Both the position numbers and the translations under genes were made by a program. Positions 51,000 to 62,352 of a stretch of 64,000 bases of DNA are shown here, piece by piece (position 1 is the first letter of the stretch; each line of letters begins with the position of its first letter). This stretch comes from Cladopsammia gracilis (Eukaryota > Cnidaria > Anthozoa > Scleractinia > Dendrophylliidae). Where the stretch lies: the NCBI GenBank assembly GCA_022457155.1, contig JAJGOT010000156.1:1067501-1131500 (forward strand). The letters run 5' to 3'. Below the pieces are notes generated by a model that searched no databases, was not told the DNA's origin, and saw only the letters and a list, made by a program, of their open reading frames with translations.

Positions 51000-53220
51000 T
51001 ATAAAGAGTGGGCTGGAGCAATTTTGATAATGACAATATGAGCGTGTATCTAGGGGGGTTCGGGGGCATACATGAATTAATCCCAGGCAAAAGGGGGGCC
51101 GCAGCCCCCTCGGCTCCCCTAAATCTGCCGCTGGTTACTATCTATATAATTAATAGCCTTACAAGCTAAGTTTATTTGGATAGAATGTCATATAGTCTTA
51201 GAACATGGGAATCAACTCAGTGGTGTAGCCAGCCCATAGGCCCGGGCCTCGAATTTTTCGGCCCACTTGTGTTACATTTTTAAGAATTGGAAATGAAAAA
51301 TTCAAATCCGTTCTCTTTTATCAAATATTAGGATTTTGGTGCTGTCAAGATACACATAAAATCACCAGAAAGCGAAGAATAAAGCATTTTCAAGGGCCAA
51401 TATCGAAAAATTTTCCGGGGAGTATGCCTCCGGACCCCACTAGAAGCGGCCCTTGCGGACTGGATAGCCAGGCCTACAACTCTTCTAAAAGCTGGCTACG
51501 CCCCTGTAACTTCATATCAGTTTGGTTTGAATTTGTGAAAGCCATCTAAGAAATTTCATATTTTTGTATCAAATTATCCATTACAGCAGTGGTCCCCTGG
51601 GCATAAGTTGGGTATTTCATGATGTTGAAGTTGTGGAGGTTGGACATACATTGTATGGATGAATCTCTCAGTTAGATAACCCAAGCTTTTGATTTCCTTG
51701 TTTTTTTTTTTTCTGTATCTTGGCTGCATTTGTAGTGGCGACTTAATCAAAATGGGCCAAAACTTCATGTTTGGGACCCCAAGACCATAGCCCCTGTCAT
51801 ACCAAGAGTATGTGAGACACACAAAACCAAAGCCCAGTGGACCGCATACTTTGAGGAAACTGAACCACAGTACCAGTGAACGAAGGAGATGAGCTCAAAC
51901 AGACAATAAGACCAAGTAAATGGAGAGATACATGTATAAAATGCAGGGGAAAAAGGGGGGAAGAATGGAAAGATAGCATAAATACATGATCTCACGGCCA
52001 CAAAGAGAACCCAGTGAATCCAAAGCTCCACAAAAGCGCAGCCAGACCCAGACATGCGTAAATGCAAATCCCAGAAACAAAGAACTCATAAACCACAGCC
52101 AAGGAGACATGTAAAAATGCAAGGAGTTGAATTGAAAAAGGAAAAAATATATAAATAAATTGAAAAAAATAAGATAAAGTAAATCTCACTTGATATTTAT
52201 GCTTTGTAAAAAAAATTTCTCTTGAAGTTAATGTGCAGAGTGCATGTATTATACCAGCACAGGGCAAAGGGCCCCCTAGAGCTTGACTGCAATGAGAAAG
52301 GTTGGCATGTGAGCAAGATATAGATTCACATTCTCATTACCTTCCAAAGGGCCCCATTGATATGTGGCATTGTAGGATTGTAATCTAGTATGACTGTACA
52401 TGTACAACCACACCATATTGAGTTACTTATAAACTGGTACACAAAATACCGAAGCCCAGGGTAATAATAACTATTTTCTCTGGGAGGCTCAGAAAGAATA
52501 ACTAAGACATTGGAGGCACATTTGTGAATAGTCCAGTTTCAAATTCACTATGGTCGCTGAACGAAAGCACTGAAGATGCATTTTTACAGGGTTAGCCTCA
52601 AACCGAAGTGATAAATTCACAAATTCAGGGTAGAGGATGACCTGTTTAGAGCACTGTCTATTGTTTAATTTTCAAATTTCACGCACCTTCTGCCGGTATT
52701 TCTGAATATTTTACATCACGTCGAGTCTAACCCTCTATCAATGTGTCATTGGTGTTTGAATTCAGCAGTAATTTATTAATTGATTGCATGTAAGAAAGGG
52801 ATATTTGCTATAGTAGTTTGGGAGCTCTTCTATTGATTAGATAAATTTCTTTAGAAAACTGAATTAATCTTTTGTATGAGGTATAGTTGACTGAATAGAT
52901 TTTTTTGAAAACGGGATTTGATTGTTATAAGGATTTGATTTTTGTCTGGTAACTCGGTAGAAATGTAATTTTAATTTGATATTCATACATGTTGCATAAA
53001 TACCACCACAACCTTGTCTGTAATAAAAATCCAAGGGCCCATAAAAATACCGGTATGGGCCAAACATCGTACATTTCGCCGGTAGCAATCAAATTAGAAT
53101 AAAACTCTTTTTAGTTATAAAGTGCTTAATAAGTGTTTTTTAGAAAATTCTTGATTTTGTGTTCAGCCATTTTTTCAAAATTAATTTTGGATGACAGGCT
53201 GGAGGGGGCAGAAAAGGAAG
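51000..53220. other. Interior of the inverted-repeat structure, no gene supported
   Basis: AT-rich sequence with a purine-rich block on the plus strand at 51,820-52,150. Minus-strand open frames there are hydrophobic and low in complexity. I see no domains. Confidence 0.45.
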
Positions 53221-53355
53221 GTTGCGTTAAGGGGGGGTGGGGGGGGGGGTGACTCCAACAAGTGGGGAACCTGCAACAACCAGGGCACACAAGACATGTT
53301 CAATATTTGTCTTAAATCTACTTTTATTCTTTTTAACTCTTTTCAATATTATTTA

Positions 53356-53427
53356 CTATTTGGTTAAGTCTTCTTGAGCTGCAGGTTTGCTGTGCAGCCA
53401 GCTGTTTTGCCACTGACACATCTTGTC
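53356..53427 (-). CDS. Possible terminal exon of an unidentified minus-strand gene
   Basis: A good acceptor (TTCATTGCAG) is followed by 23 codons (DKMCQWQNSWLHSKPAAQED ...) and TAG, and AATAAA lies 28 bases further on the minus strand (53,328-53,323). A second frame is also open for 30 codons. No upstream exon could be matched. It may be chance or a gene piece captured within the repeat structure. Confidence 0.3.
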   Translation of the reverse strand, partial: DKMCQWQNSWLHSKPAAQEDLTK

Positions 53428-53594
53428 CTGCAATGAAAGCAATTGAAGAAAGTCAATATTTTCTATTTCCCAACCCTCTGCTTAGTCTAAACTATTGCAT
53501 TATGCAGTAGACACCTCAAGGCCATTAGACCACTTGTCTAAGAATGTTTATACTCAGTGATGTGGCAGTGGATTTGTAATGATAGGTAATCGCA

Positions 53595-53862
53595 TGTTCG
53601 ATAAATTAGGTTATGTTCTCTAGGTGTACATACATGTAACAGCCAAATGTCCTTTGCCAAAATTTAGAAATTTATTTAACAACAGTGAGTTGAAAACCTT
53701 TTTTGTCAGTTTGTGAGAGTATTTTCACTTTGGGTAGTCCTCTACATTATAAACAAGTAATCACATGTTCCCTTGTAAAATTATGGATTAATATCTCACA
53801 TGTTTTCAGAAGCTGTAGAAATTGCTCTTGTTGTGAAGTGACTAGGGCAATTTCTACAGATA

Positions 53863-53901
<39 letters not shown>

Positions 53902-54125
53902 GAACATGCAATTACTTGTTTATAATGTAGAGGGCAAAATTATAGGGAAACCTTTCAGACCTTTTAAGAGTCACGTCAGACTTGAAACTACCCGAAGTGA
54001 AAATACTCTTCCAAACTGACAAAAAAACTTTTCATCTCACTGTTAGTAAATAAATGTTGTCAAAGTACATAATTTTGGCTGTTATGTACACCTAGAGAAC
54101 ATAGCCTAATTTTATCAATAAAAGG
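53595..54125. repeat. Foldback element of about 530 bp
   Basis: The left half (TAGGTGTACATACATGTAAC, GTATTTTCACTTTGGGTAG, TGTTCCCTTGTAAAATTATG) is complementary to the right half around a centre near 53,850. Confidence 0.85.
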
Positions 54126-54486
54126 TACTTTATGACAAAAACAAAGCAAATTTTATTTAAATGTGCCAGTATTCATCAAATCTAAACAAGATTCCTTTCA
54201 TGAGGTGTTCTGATTCATTGAGAATAATAATTATTTTTTTAAATATACAAGACTGCTTATCTAGATATTAAAAATAAAAAATAAATCTGAGGACATGTCT
54301 AAAAAATAACTGCCTAAATAATCAAGAATAGTGAAAAAGACAAAAAATGATGTTATCAGGTTTTGACTTGCTATTTCCAAGGTTAAATAAAAGGAAGGTA
54401 GGGCTTCTTGGCAAGCTTTTATATGTGCCATCTTCACATTACTTGATTTCTCTCCTCCTCAGTGGCCTTTGAGGTTTGAGGTGAAG

Positions 54487-54520
54487 GGTAGGGTTTAGGG
54501 TTAGGGTTAGGGTTAGAAGG
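54487..54520 (+). repeat. Short interstitial telomere-like repeat
   Basis: About four TTAGGG units (GGGTTTAGGGTTAGGGTTAG). The metazoan telomere motif, too short for a chromosome end. Confidence 0.7.
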
Positions 54521-54529
54521 GTTACAAGC

Positions 54530-55384
54530 CATATTTGGAAAATAAAGATAAAAATATTAACCAATCAATTCTCTAGAACAACTTGCTTCCAATCTCGAGG
54601 GACCAAAGGGTATCCAAATATGGTACTAAGCAGAAAATGAATATTCGGAAGCTGTGAATGCATGTTACACGTTTCAACCCACTTATGGGTTTCTGGTTTC
54701 AAGTATACACATAAAGTAGGTCTTCAATTTTTAGAGGCCCTATTGTTTGGAATAGCCTCAAAAACAAACTTAGAAAACTTGATAATATAAATCAGCCCTA
54801 AAGAGATGTACTATTTCTATGAAAGGAACATGTGTCAATTATAACAACTTAGAAGATTTTGAATACTACACGATTTGTATAAAAAATGAAAATCGATTAT
54901 TTATTGGCTTTAACTTTATTTTCTTTAACATATATTAATGTTGATGAAAATAAGTTTTTACTTCAGCATTGCATTGTGCTGCCATTCATTTGTCCTTTTG
55001 AAGCAAAGTATATAATATGTATATTTGTAAAATTCATTAATAATTCATAAGGGTACTAACAAATAGAAATGAGCCATTCCAATCACATGGTTAACCTTGT
55101 AAATCAGATACATGTACAACTCACTAGTGGTGGAATCTAATTTACATTCCAGATACAACCACTAGTGGGTTGAATCTGGAATGTGAATTTCACAAGTTGT
55201 TTACAACTTTCGCGTCCGTGTTGTATCTGCACTATACATTCACTCGGCTGCGCCTCATGATTGTATAGGCCGATACAGCACTCCCGCTCATGTACATGTA
55301 GTAAACATTACATAGAACACCAACCTTTAATCTGTAAAGGATTCAGCCTCTAGATCAGATTCAGTTCCAATCCATCAGCTTCAA
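54530..55384. other. AT-rich interior, no gene supported
   Basis: Only short frames. An imperfect local hairpin (CACTAGTGG / CCACTAGTGG around 55,125-55,190) is the only structure seen. Confidence 0.4.
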
Positions 55385-56830
55385 GTCGAGTGGTAATAAT
55401 ATTCCCCTACAACATGATAAAAACTATGACCTCCAGTCGTTCCTTCTTGATGTTATTGAGACCGTGGGCTATAGTTTTCGATGATTTCATTCGATCAGAA
55501 ACGACAAGAGCCAAAAGAACGAGCGCCACATGTCTTGGAAGTGTAGAGTGTTCGCCATGATAAGACAGCAGTTTAATAAACACTGACAGCTTCAGGTCGA
55601 GTGGTAATAATGTTCCCGCACAGCACGATGAAAACTATGACCTCCAATGGTTCCTTCTTGCTCTTATTGAGACCGTGGGCTATAGTTTTCGATGATTTCA
55701 CTCGATCAGAAACGACAAGAGCCAAACGTCCGAGCGCCACATGTTTTGGAAGTGTATATTCGCTATGATAAGACAGCAGTTCAAGATACACTGACAGCTT
55801 CAGGTCGAGTGGTAATAATGTTCCCGCACAGCACGATGAAACCTATTACCTCCAGTCGTTCCTTCTTGATGTTATTGAGACCGTGGGCTATAGTTTTCGA
55901 TGATTTCATTCGATCAGAAACGACAAGAGCCAAAAGTACGAGCGCCACATGTCTTAGAAGTGTAGAGTGTTCGCCATGATAAGACAGCAGTTTAATAAAC
56001 ACTGACAGCTTCAGGTCGAGTGGTAATAATGTTCCCGTACAACACGATAAAAACTATGACCTCCAATGGTTCCTTCTTGCTCTTATTGAGACCGTGGGCT
56101 ATAGTTTGCGATGATTTCACTCGATCAGAAACGACAAGAGCCAAAAGTCCGAGCACCACATGTCTTTATAGTGTGGAGTGTTCGCCATGATAAGACAGCA
56201 GTTTAAGATACACTGACAGCTTCAGGTCGAGTGGTAATAATGTTCCCGCACAGCACGATAAAAACTATGACCTCCAATGGTTCCTTCTTGCTCTTATTGA
56301 GACCGTGGGCTATAGTTTACGATGATTTCACTCGATCAGAAACGACAAGAGCCAAAAGTACGAGCGCCACATGTTTTGGAAGTGTATATTCGCTATGATA
56401 AGACAGCAGTTCAAGATACACTGACAGCTTCAGGTCGAGTGGTAATAATGTTCCCGCACAGCACGATGAAACCTATTACCTCCAGTCGTTCCTTCTTGAT
56501 GTTATTGAGACCGTGGGCTATAGTTTTCGATGATTTCATTCGATCAGAAACGACAAGAGCCAAAAGTACGAGCGCCACATGTCTTAGAAGTGTAGAGTGT
56601 TCGCCATGATAAGACAGCAGTTTAATAAACACTGACAGCTTCAGGTCGAGTGGTAATAATGTTCCCGCACAGCACGATGAAAACTATGACCTCCAATGGT
56701 TCCTTCTTGCTCTTATTGAGACCGTGGGCTATAGTTTTCGATGATTTCACTCGATCAGAAACGACAAGAGCCAAAAGTCCGAGCGCCACATGTCTTGGAG
56801 GTCTGGAGTGTTCGCCATTACACGCCACTT
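55385..56830 (-). repeat. 210-bp tandem unit, right arm (7 units)
   Basis: Same unit in reverse orientation. Segments 55,692-55,979 and 56,322-56,609 are almost identical and 630 bases apart, so three-unit blocks were duplicated together. The roughly 60-70 codon frame is open in most units. Confidence 0.93.
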
Positions 56831-57127
56831 TGCTTGCTGTTATTTACCGTCAAAACAATACTAAACAATTCTCTTTTGCCGAAATATTTGCTTAAAAATA
56901 CGATGCAACATTTCTGCAACTACCTTTTGCCCATAGTATGAAATGCTATGCAACTGTAGGTTCATAAATACGCAGAAAGAAAGCAGCCTGACCTTCAATT
57001 CGCCGATCACTTACCGAGGCGGCGAGTCTGGCTTTCTTGAACTTTTCTAACCGGATGTGACGTAATATTTTGTTGGAGGATTCAAACACGAAAAAAGTGT
57101 CTGGCCCTGTGGAGTGTTCTGCCCCCC

Positions 57128-57362
57128 CTGGTCTCATCCCTACGCGACCAGACCGAAAAGGATTATGGGGAGAAATCAATTCACATTCAATAACTGCACA
57201 TTATCAAAATACGGAACGTCCTTATCGAAGCGACTCTGGTTGTCTTTGCGTAACACGCGAAGACAAACATGAGTTTTGTTCTCCGTTGTAAACGCGATAT
57301 AGAATAATTAATCATGCATTTTAATTCACCCATACTCCCTTTCGGTCTGGTCGCGTAGGAGT
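57128..57362. mobile_element. MITE nested in the right arm
   Basis: Ends CCTACGCGACCAGACCGAAA and complement. It splits the sequence that is continuous in the left arm (CGGTCTCATCCAGGGG). Confidence 0.85.
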
Positions 57363-57404
57363 AAGACCGATCAGTGACAACGTTTAATCAAACAGCTGTA
57401 TATT

Positions 57405-57640
57405 TCCCAGCAACGTAGAAGAACACCTGGTCACAACTTCAAATGGGACCACTTTGAAAAATTGGCAAAAGGTCAGTCTGATACTCACTGTAAGATTAAG
57501 GAGACTCTACTTATTCAGGAACTCAGACCTACCCTTAACGATAATGTCAGCAGCAAAAAGCTAATTATTTATTAGTTTGCATCTTTTATATGCAAAATTT
57601 TTCTCATCTTATGTTATTGTTGTTGTTAATTAGTTACTTA
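57405..57640 (+). mobile_element. Penelope-like element, C-terminal coding fragment
   Basis: The frame reads GHNFKWDHFEKLAKGQSDTH then CKIKETLLIQELRPTLNDN, the end of the GIY-YIG region of Penelope-like retroelements as I recall it. The stop follows at about 57,572. The upstream part is missing; it starts at the edge of the large inverted repeat. Confidence 0.7.
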
Positions 57641-57681
57641 TTATTCATTTAAATTTAGTTGTTACTTGTATTCTAAACGGT

Positions 57682-57725
57682 CACTTCTGAGGATGTATGT
57701 TGTAACATACGAAACGTCAAGTTAA
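57682..57725 (+). ncRNA. Hammerhead-ribozyme-like motif after the Penelope-like fragment
   Basis: CTGAGGA (57,687-57,693), a perfect stem II GTATGTT/AACATAC, then GAAA and ACGTC (to 57,718). ACTT just before the core pairs with AAGT after it (helix I). Type I hammerheads at Penelope-like element ends are documented. Confidence 0.75.
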
Positions 57726-57929
57726 TATTTTGTTTTCCAACATGCGTTTTACTGTCATGTTTGTCACTGCAGTTTGTGTGCTATTTCTTATTAAGCTACG
57801 ATGGCCAAGGAGAATTAATTTTTACAAGACTGTTTTCGATGTGGACTCGCTCCAAACGTTTTAATTAAAACTATCTGTGTTAAATGTCACACATGTCGTC
57901 CAATTTCTCAGTAGTCTAGGTGACGGGAT

Positions 57930-57955
57930 GTGCTAAGTAATTAATTACTTAGCAC
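57930..57955. repeat. 26-bp perfect palindrome
   Basis: GTGCTAAGTAATT followed by its exact complement AATTACTTAGCAC. Possible MITE remnant or hairpin. Confidence 0.8.
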
Positions 57956-58119
57956 AAGTAAGTGACTAAATAAGTAAATTTATTTAAAGTAGAAAGTGTG
58001 GAAAGTGGTCGCCCAATCTCTCGAGCATTAAGCTCATGTTTTTTTTCTTTTCGTTTTTGTGATATTAAAACTAGACTCTTGTTTAAAACACTCGACTATA
58101 CATGTGTTATTAAAAATAT

Positions 58120-58640
58120 ACTTAGGCCCCATTCACATGGAAAGAGGATCCTAGATGGTTCATTTGATTTACATGCAAAAATGCGGCTTCCTGGATCAAC
58201 TTTTCATTTGGTTCACATGAAAAATTTGGATAGTTTCTTGGTGTTGCGGATGGTGTGATCACCAAATGACGTAAAACAAAAGATTCAAAAGACACTGAAC
58301 AATACCCACACCACAACACAAAAGCTAACCAACAATGGCTTCCGCAACACCAAGAAACACCCAAAATTTGACAGGATGGCCCCAGTAGGTTTGAGTTCGG
58401 CGCGATTGCAAAGCAAGATGGCGGGCGATCACAATAACAAAAGCAAAAATAAACCCTGGGGCTCCCGAGGCCGTTTACATAGAGTGAGGATGATCCTAGC
58501 GCTAGGATCACCCCACCTCTCAGATAGGATGATCCTGGTGCTAGGATCATCCTGGCACTAGCGCCAAATACAACCCTTCGCAAGTAAACTGGAAGCACAC
58601 GGATGATCCTAGTGCTAGGATGATCCTAGCACTAGGGCCT
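58120..58640. repeat. Region of repeated TGATCCTAGCGCTAGGATCA palindromes
   Basis: Several palindromic GGATGATCCTAG / CTAGGATCATCC blocks at 58,488-58,625, with GGATCCTAGATGG near 58,145. Looks like the ends of a TIR element. No gene. Confidence 0.65.
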
Positions 58641-58649
58641 TACATGAAA

Positions 58650-59640
58650 ATAGGTATAAAAACAGTTATAGCATATATGTACAATAGCACGACTATAAAA
58701 ACGAATAGGTTGAAATAAAACTAAATACTAAAAATAAATACGACGATATTACAACTCGTATGATTAACTCTGCATGGCTACGGTTCTACAATTTTCTTAA
58801 ATGTTACATCTGTTGCATTGACAACGCTTGAACGAAACGTTCTTTGTGCGAGAGCAAAATTCAGTTGAGAAGACGATTAGTGTTTGTATAAAGTACGGTA
58901 CGAAAACTGTTCGACATTGAAACCACTACTTCTTCGGCTATAGGCATTTACACAGGGCTGAAAAAATTACTAATAAAAGAAGGGCCATACATTGCAGTTA
59001 AAAGCTTTTAAAAATAGGATTTAAGATCGTTGAAACCCGGGGGGGTACCCAACAAAGTTTTGCACGGGGATGCTCCGCCCCAAGGTCCAAACCTTTACCC
59101 ATTCACATACCGATTTTGACAGAAAAGATACCCCTTTCATATACCTTTCAATGAAAATGGTACCCCTTTCATATAGCCTTTACTTGCGTCTGTTTGATGT
59201 ATTTTGAAAGGCGCTTTTTATAATACTTAAATGGCAGATTTTCCTACCCTTTTTTATACTTCAACTTGTGTTTTCCCTACCTTTTCCTATACTTCTTGAA
59301 ATCCCTACCCTTTCATATACTTCAACCCGTGAAATCCCTACCCTTTCATATACCTCCAGCCTCAAAAAGGTACCCCTTTTGGGCGGAGCATCCCCGTATA
59401 GCCCATTATAGGGAGTACCCCCCCCCCCGGGCGTTGAAAGCGTTTCTGTTCTAGTGAGTCCATAGAAGCCATGGTGAGGCATGAGCCGTAAAATACATAT
59501 TTGCCTATATTTAAAAGTGTTTTAAGGGCATAAAAATTGGCGTTCCCCAGTTTGTTATTAAGTTCCTTGGTGATACCTAACACAAGAGGGCAGCAGTATT
59601 CCAGGTGTGGTAAGGCATAGGTTTTGCATAACGAGACAGT
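58650..59640 (-). mobile_element. LINE fragment split by poly-G element copy E
   Basis: The minus strand reads YALPHLEYCCPLVLGITKEL, LLNIGKYVFYGSCLT and MDSLEQKRFQ before the insertion, and an FKAFNCNVWP-type continuation after it, a decayed non-LTR RT C-terminal region. Confidence 0.65.
59036..59431 (-). mobile_element. Poly-G-ended element, copy E, 8-bp target duplication
   Basis: 396 bases beginning CCCGGGGGG and ending CCCCCGGG, flanked exactly by CGTTGAAA (59,028-59,035 and 59,432-59,439). This is the cleanest copy for defining the termini. Confidence 0.93.
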
Positions 59641-60033
59641 CGGGTGTATCCATGGGAACCAGTCGTTTAAATTTCATGGAGTGCGGAGATCTTCGCGCGT
59701 AGGTTTTTTTAGACATGTGGCACGTGGTTTGTGTGCTGTACTGTATACGCTTTACCGCGAAACGTTTCGTGTAAACCCAAGTGAAACATACACATTAGAC
59801 AGTCTCATGCAAAGTGAAATTATTGTGTTATTAAGTCTGACGAGCAAATGTGTATGTTTTTTAAGATTCTCCCAAAATCACACGAGGTTCGCATATCGAA
59901 AAGTGAAGCTTACGGTAGTAGCAGAACAAAAAAAAAAAACAAGAAACAAGAAGAAACACACTCCCGGACGCTTCCTCAGAGTGGCATGGTATTCAAGAAT
60001 CCAGCTTGATATGCAGTAGCACTTCAAGGACCT

Positions 60034-60214
60034 TTTTTTTTTTACTTTATTTGCAAAACAAAACACTACTTACAAAACGATTAATTACATAACTTACAAT
60101 ACGTACAATACTTAACACTAATTACAGTATAAGTAAATTAATACATCAGTTGTCCTAAAAATAATAAATATAGTTGTTGTAAAAAAAAATAATAAAGACA
60201 AAAAAAAACCCTAC
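60034..60214 (-). mobile_element. 181-bp retroposed fragment with poly(A) and 14-bp target duplication
   Basis: CACTTCAAGGACCT is repeated at 60,020-60,033 and 60,215-60,228. The insert ends, on the minus strand, in GCAAATAAAGT plus an A run: a target-primed retroposition product. Parent element not identified. Confidence 0.88.
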
Positions 60215-60511
60215 CACTTCAAGGACCTGATAATGTGGGCCTTGCTGGCCCGACACGTCATAAACTTTTCGATTTCATGACAACAAGGCCCCCCGGCCCG
60301 CGCGGTTAGCCGGTATCCCAGTATCGCGACGTCGGGATCCCAGATAGCCGGGCTGAAATTTTGCCATGCAATCGTGAGACAGCAAAAACTTGCCTCAGAG
60401 CATACCTGCTCGCCTATAAATTGTCATTTTTTCTTACTAACTGAAGAGGTACACAGGACTGTTCGAAAAGCACTAAAAAAATGAGCTCAAATGCTGGGAA
60501 AAAATCCTGTG

Positions 60512-61182
60512 CTAGCCTGCAATGCAGGCGTTTATTCTTGGCTTTCACATGACGTCATAAAAATTAAAAAATCTAAATAAAACGTCCTACAAAGCTGTTT
60601 CTAACATGGTATGTGGATACAAGTGTTATAATCTTTCACAAAAAGTTTCAGGTTTTAACGATGTTTTGCTTCCGATTTTCAAAGGTTTTAAATGTGTCAC
60701 GCAATGCGTCACGCTATTTCAGATAAGCCGCGAAAATAAACAAAATCGAATCAGCTGAAAGTTATTGTTTGCATTATAAGTGCTTATAAGCCGAGTTAAT
60801 TGAGCTTATAGCAAATACAATATTTTTGGATGTAATTTTTGGTGTAATTAAGACTTTGAATTTTTGGCCGCCATCTTTGTGCCCCTCTCAGGGGCACAAA
60901 GATGGCCGCTGCATACATTTCTTACTAAAAATATCTAATACTCGTTCGCCTATAACTCTTGAACGAAATGCTTTTGCGCTTCAAAATTTGGCCAAGATGT
61001 GTAGTTTTAAACTCTTTACAATTCCATAAACATTTTGGATTCGAAATCTATTTTTTAATGCTTCTGAATTTTGATATGACGTAAGTGAAAACCAAGAATT
61101 AAATGATGGGGCGAAATGTCGAGGACGCGCGCGCGAGGGGAACACGCCCCATCATTTAATAAACGCCTGCATTGCAGGCTAG
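60512..61182. mobile_element. 671-bp non-autonomous TIR element with 7-bp target duplication
   Basis: Ends CTAGCCTGCAATGCAGGCGT and exact complement (25 perfect bases, then imperfect to about 48). TCCTGTG flanks both sides (60,505-60,511; 61,183-61,189). The right inverted repeat is interrupted by a hairpin insert (TAAATGATGGGGCG / CGCCCCATCATTTA). Contains dispersed repeat copy 2 (60,808-61,075). Confidence 0.92.
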
Positions 61183-61263
61183 TCCTGTGCCCGTTCCATC
61201 AAATTTTTAAATTTCGCTTTCCTTTTTCTTTACACTTTAGAAAGGAAATATGATGTATTTAGC

Positions 61264-61492
61264 AACCTGTCCAAACCGTTTTTCAATCCGATCAAGGGAA
61301 AACGTTCTTTTTTTTGGCCGTACTTTTCGCATTAAATTTGCACGTTCCTAAAGTTCCAGTCACTTTCGCTGTCTGTCTTTTGGAACTTCAGAAACATGCA
61401 AATTTAATGACGGCCGTGCCAATACAAAAAGTACGGCCGAAAAACAAGGAACGTTTTCCTGTGTTCGGATTGAAAAACGGTTTAGCCAGGTT
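61264..61492. repeat. Foldback element
   Basis: AACCTGTCCAAACCGTTTTT and complement at the ends, TTGGCCGTACTTTTCGCAT paired inside. The 114-codon frame beginning here runs out of the element and is not a gene. Confidence 0.82.
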
Positions 61493-61579
61493 ACTAAAAA
61501 TTAATGCATTATTTCCTTCTGAAAAATACACAAAAATGAAATTTAATAATCTGATCAAACTGGCACTTGAAGGAGGTAC

Positions 61580-61948
61580 GACTCAGTGTTTTTCGCAGTG
61601 GGGTGTATGTTTTGAAATCAAAATTTCACAGGGAAAAAAAAAACAAAAAAAATTATAAGACGGTTTTCGAGTAAATCAAAACTTCGCCTGCAGCTAGTAA
61701 TACGTAAGTGCTACAAAATTTGAAAGTTTCATACGAAGTGTCTGCATGCATGACTACGACAAAGGGCAATAGCTAGCGTTGCTATAGTAACCGCTGTTGC
61801 TTGGAAAGCAGTGACACATAAAACTTTGATTGATTACATTTCATAAACTTGGTGAAGTATGAAAGCAATCGAAGCATGTTTTCCCTGCGAAATTTAGCTA
61901 AATTTTGATTTCAAAACATACACCCCACAGCGAAATAAACTGAGTCGA
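61580..61948. repeat. Foldback element
   Basis: GGGGTGTATGTTTTGAAATC on the left pairs with GATTTCAAAACATACACCCC on the right; the outer ends are CGACTCAGTG and complement. About 270 unpaired bases lie between. Confidence 0.82.
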
Positions 61949-62352
61949 GCCTGCTTAATTAAAACATTCTACAACGCTTTGCCGCCATTTTCAAAACAAC
62001 ACTTACAGTTAAAAACTGATGTTGATCGATGCTAAATTTAGCTCTGGCCAGGGCCGACTCGCCTCGTGTAATACCGGGCTGAAAGACATCTTGGCAAACC
62101 CGGCTATCTCGGCTCATATAATCAGGCTCTAAAAGATATCAGAGATCTGTTGTTATGCGCTTACTTCATCACAGCATGCAGCACCAACCATTATGTATTT
62201 TTAATGATGAAGTTCTCGAACATGTGAAACTGAGAAACTGAAATGGAACATCCTTTTGTACAACTGCAACCTGCGGATTACAGTCGCAAAAGAACTGATC
62301 GAACGTAACATACCACTGAGCCCGAGGTTAGCCATCTAGATCCGTGTTCAAC

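Larger units (their letters stand above)
50008..57410. mobile_element. Large inverted-repeat (foldback-like) structure with tandem-repeat arms
   Basis: The outer ends share CTGGGAAA ... ATACAGCTGTTTGATTAAAC in opposite directions, followed on both sides by a G run with CAGAACACTC, by ACAAAATATTACGTCACATC, and by 210-bp tandem units. The left arm is about 1.0 kb, the right about 2.0 kb including a nested MITE. No transposase was found between the arms. Whether it is one transposon or two inverted copies of a repeat is not settled. Confidence 0.7.

Noticed and set aside
54487..54520. Telomere or chromosome end
   Set aside because: Only about four TTAGGG units inside continuous sequence.
59624..60019. 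131-codon plus-strand frame
   Set aside because: No domain, crosses LINE-derived DNA, Lys-rich end from an A run.
61314..61658. 114-codon plus-strand frame
   Set aside because: Spans a foldback element and ends in a poly-A run; no domain.
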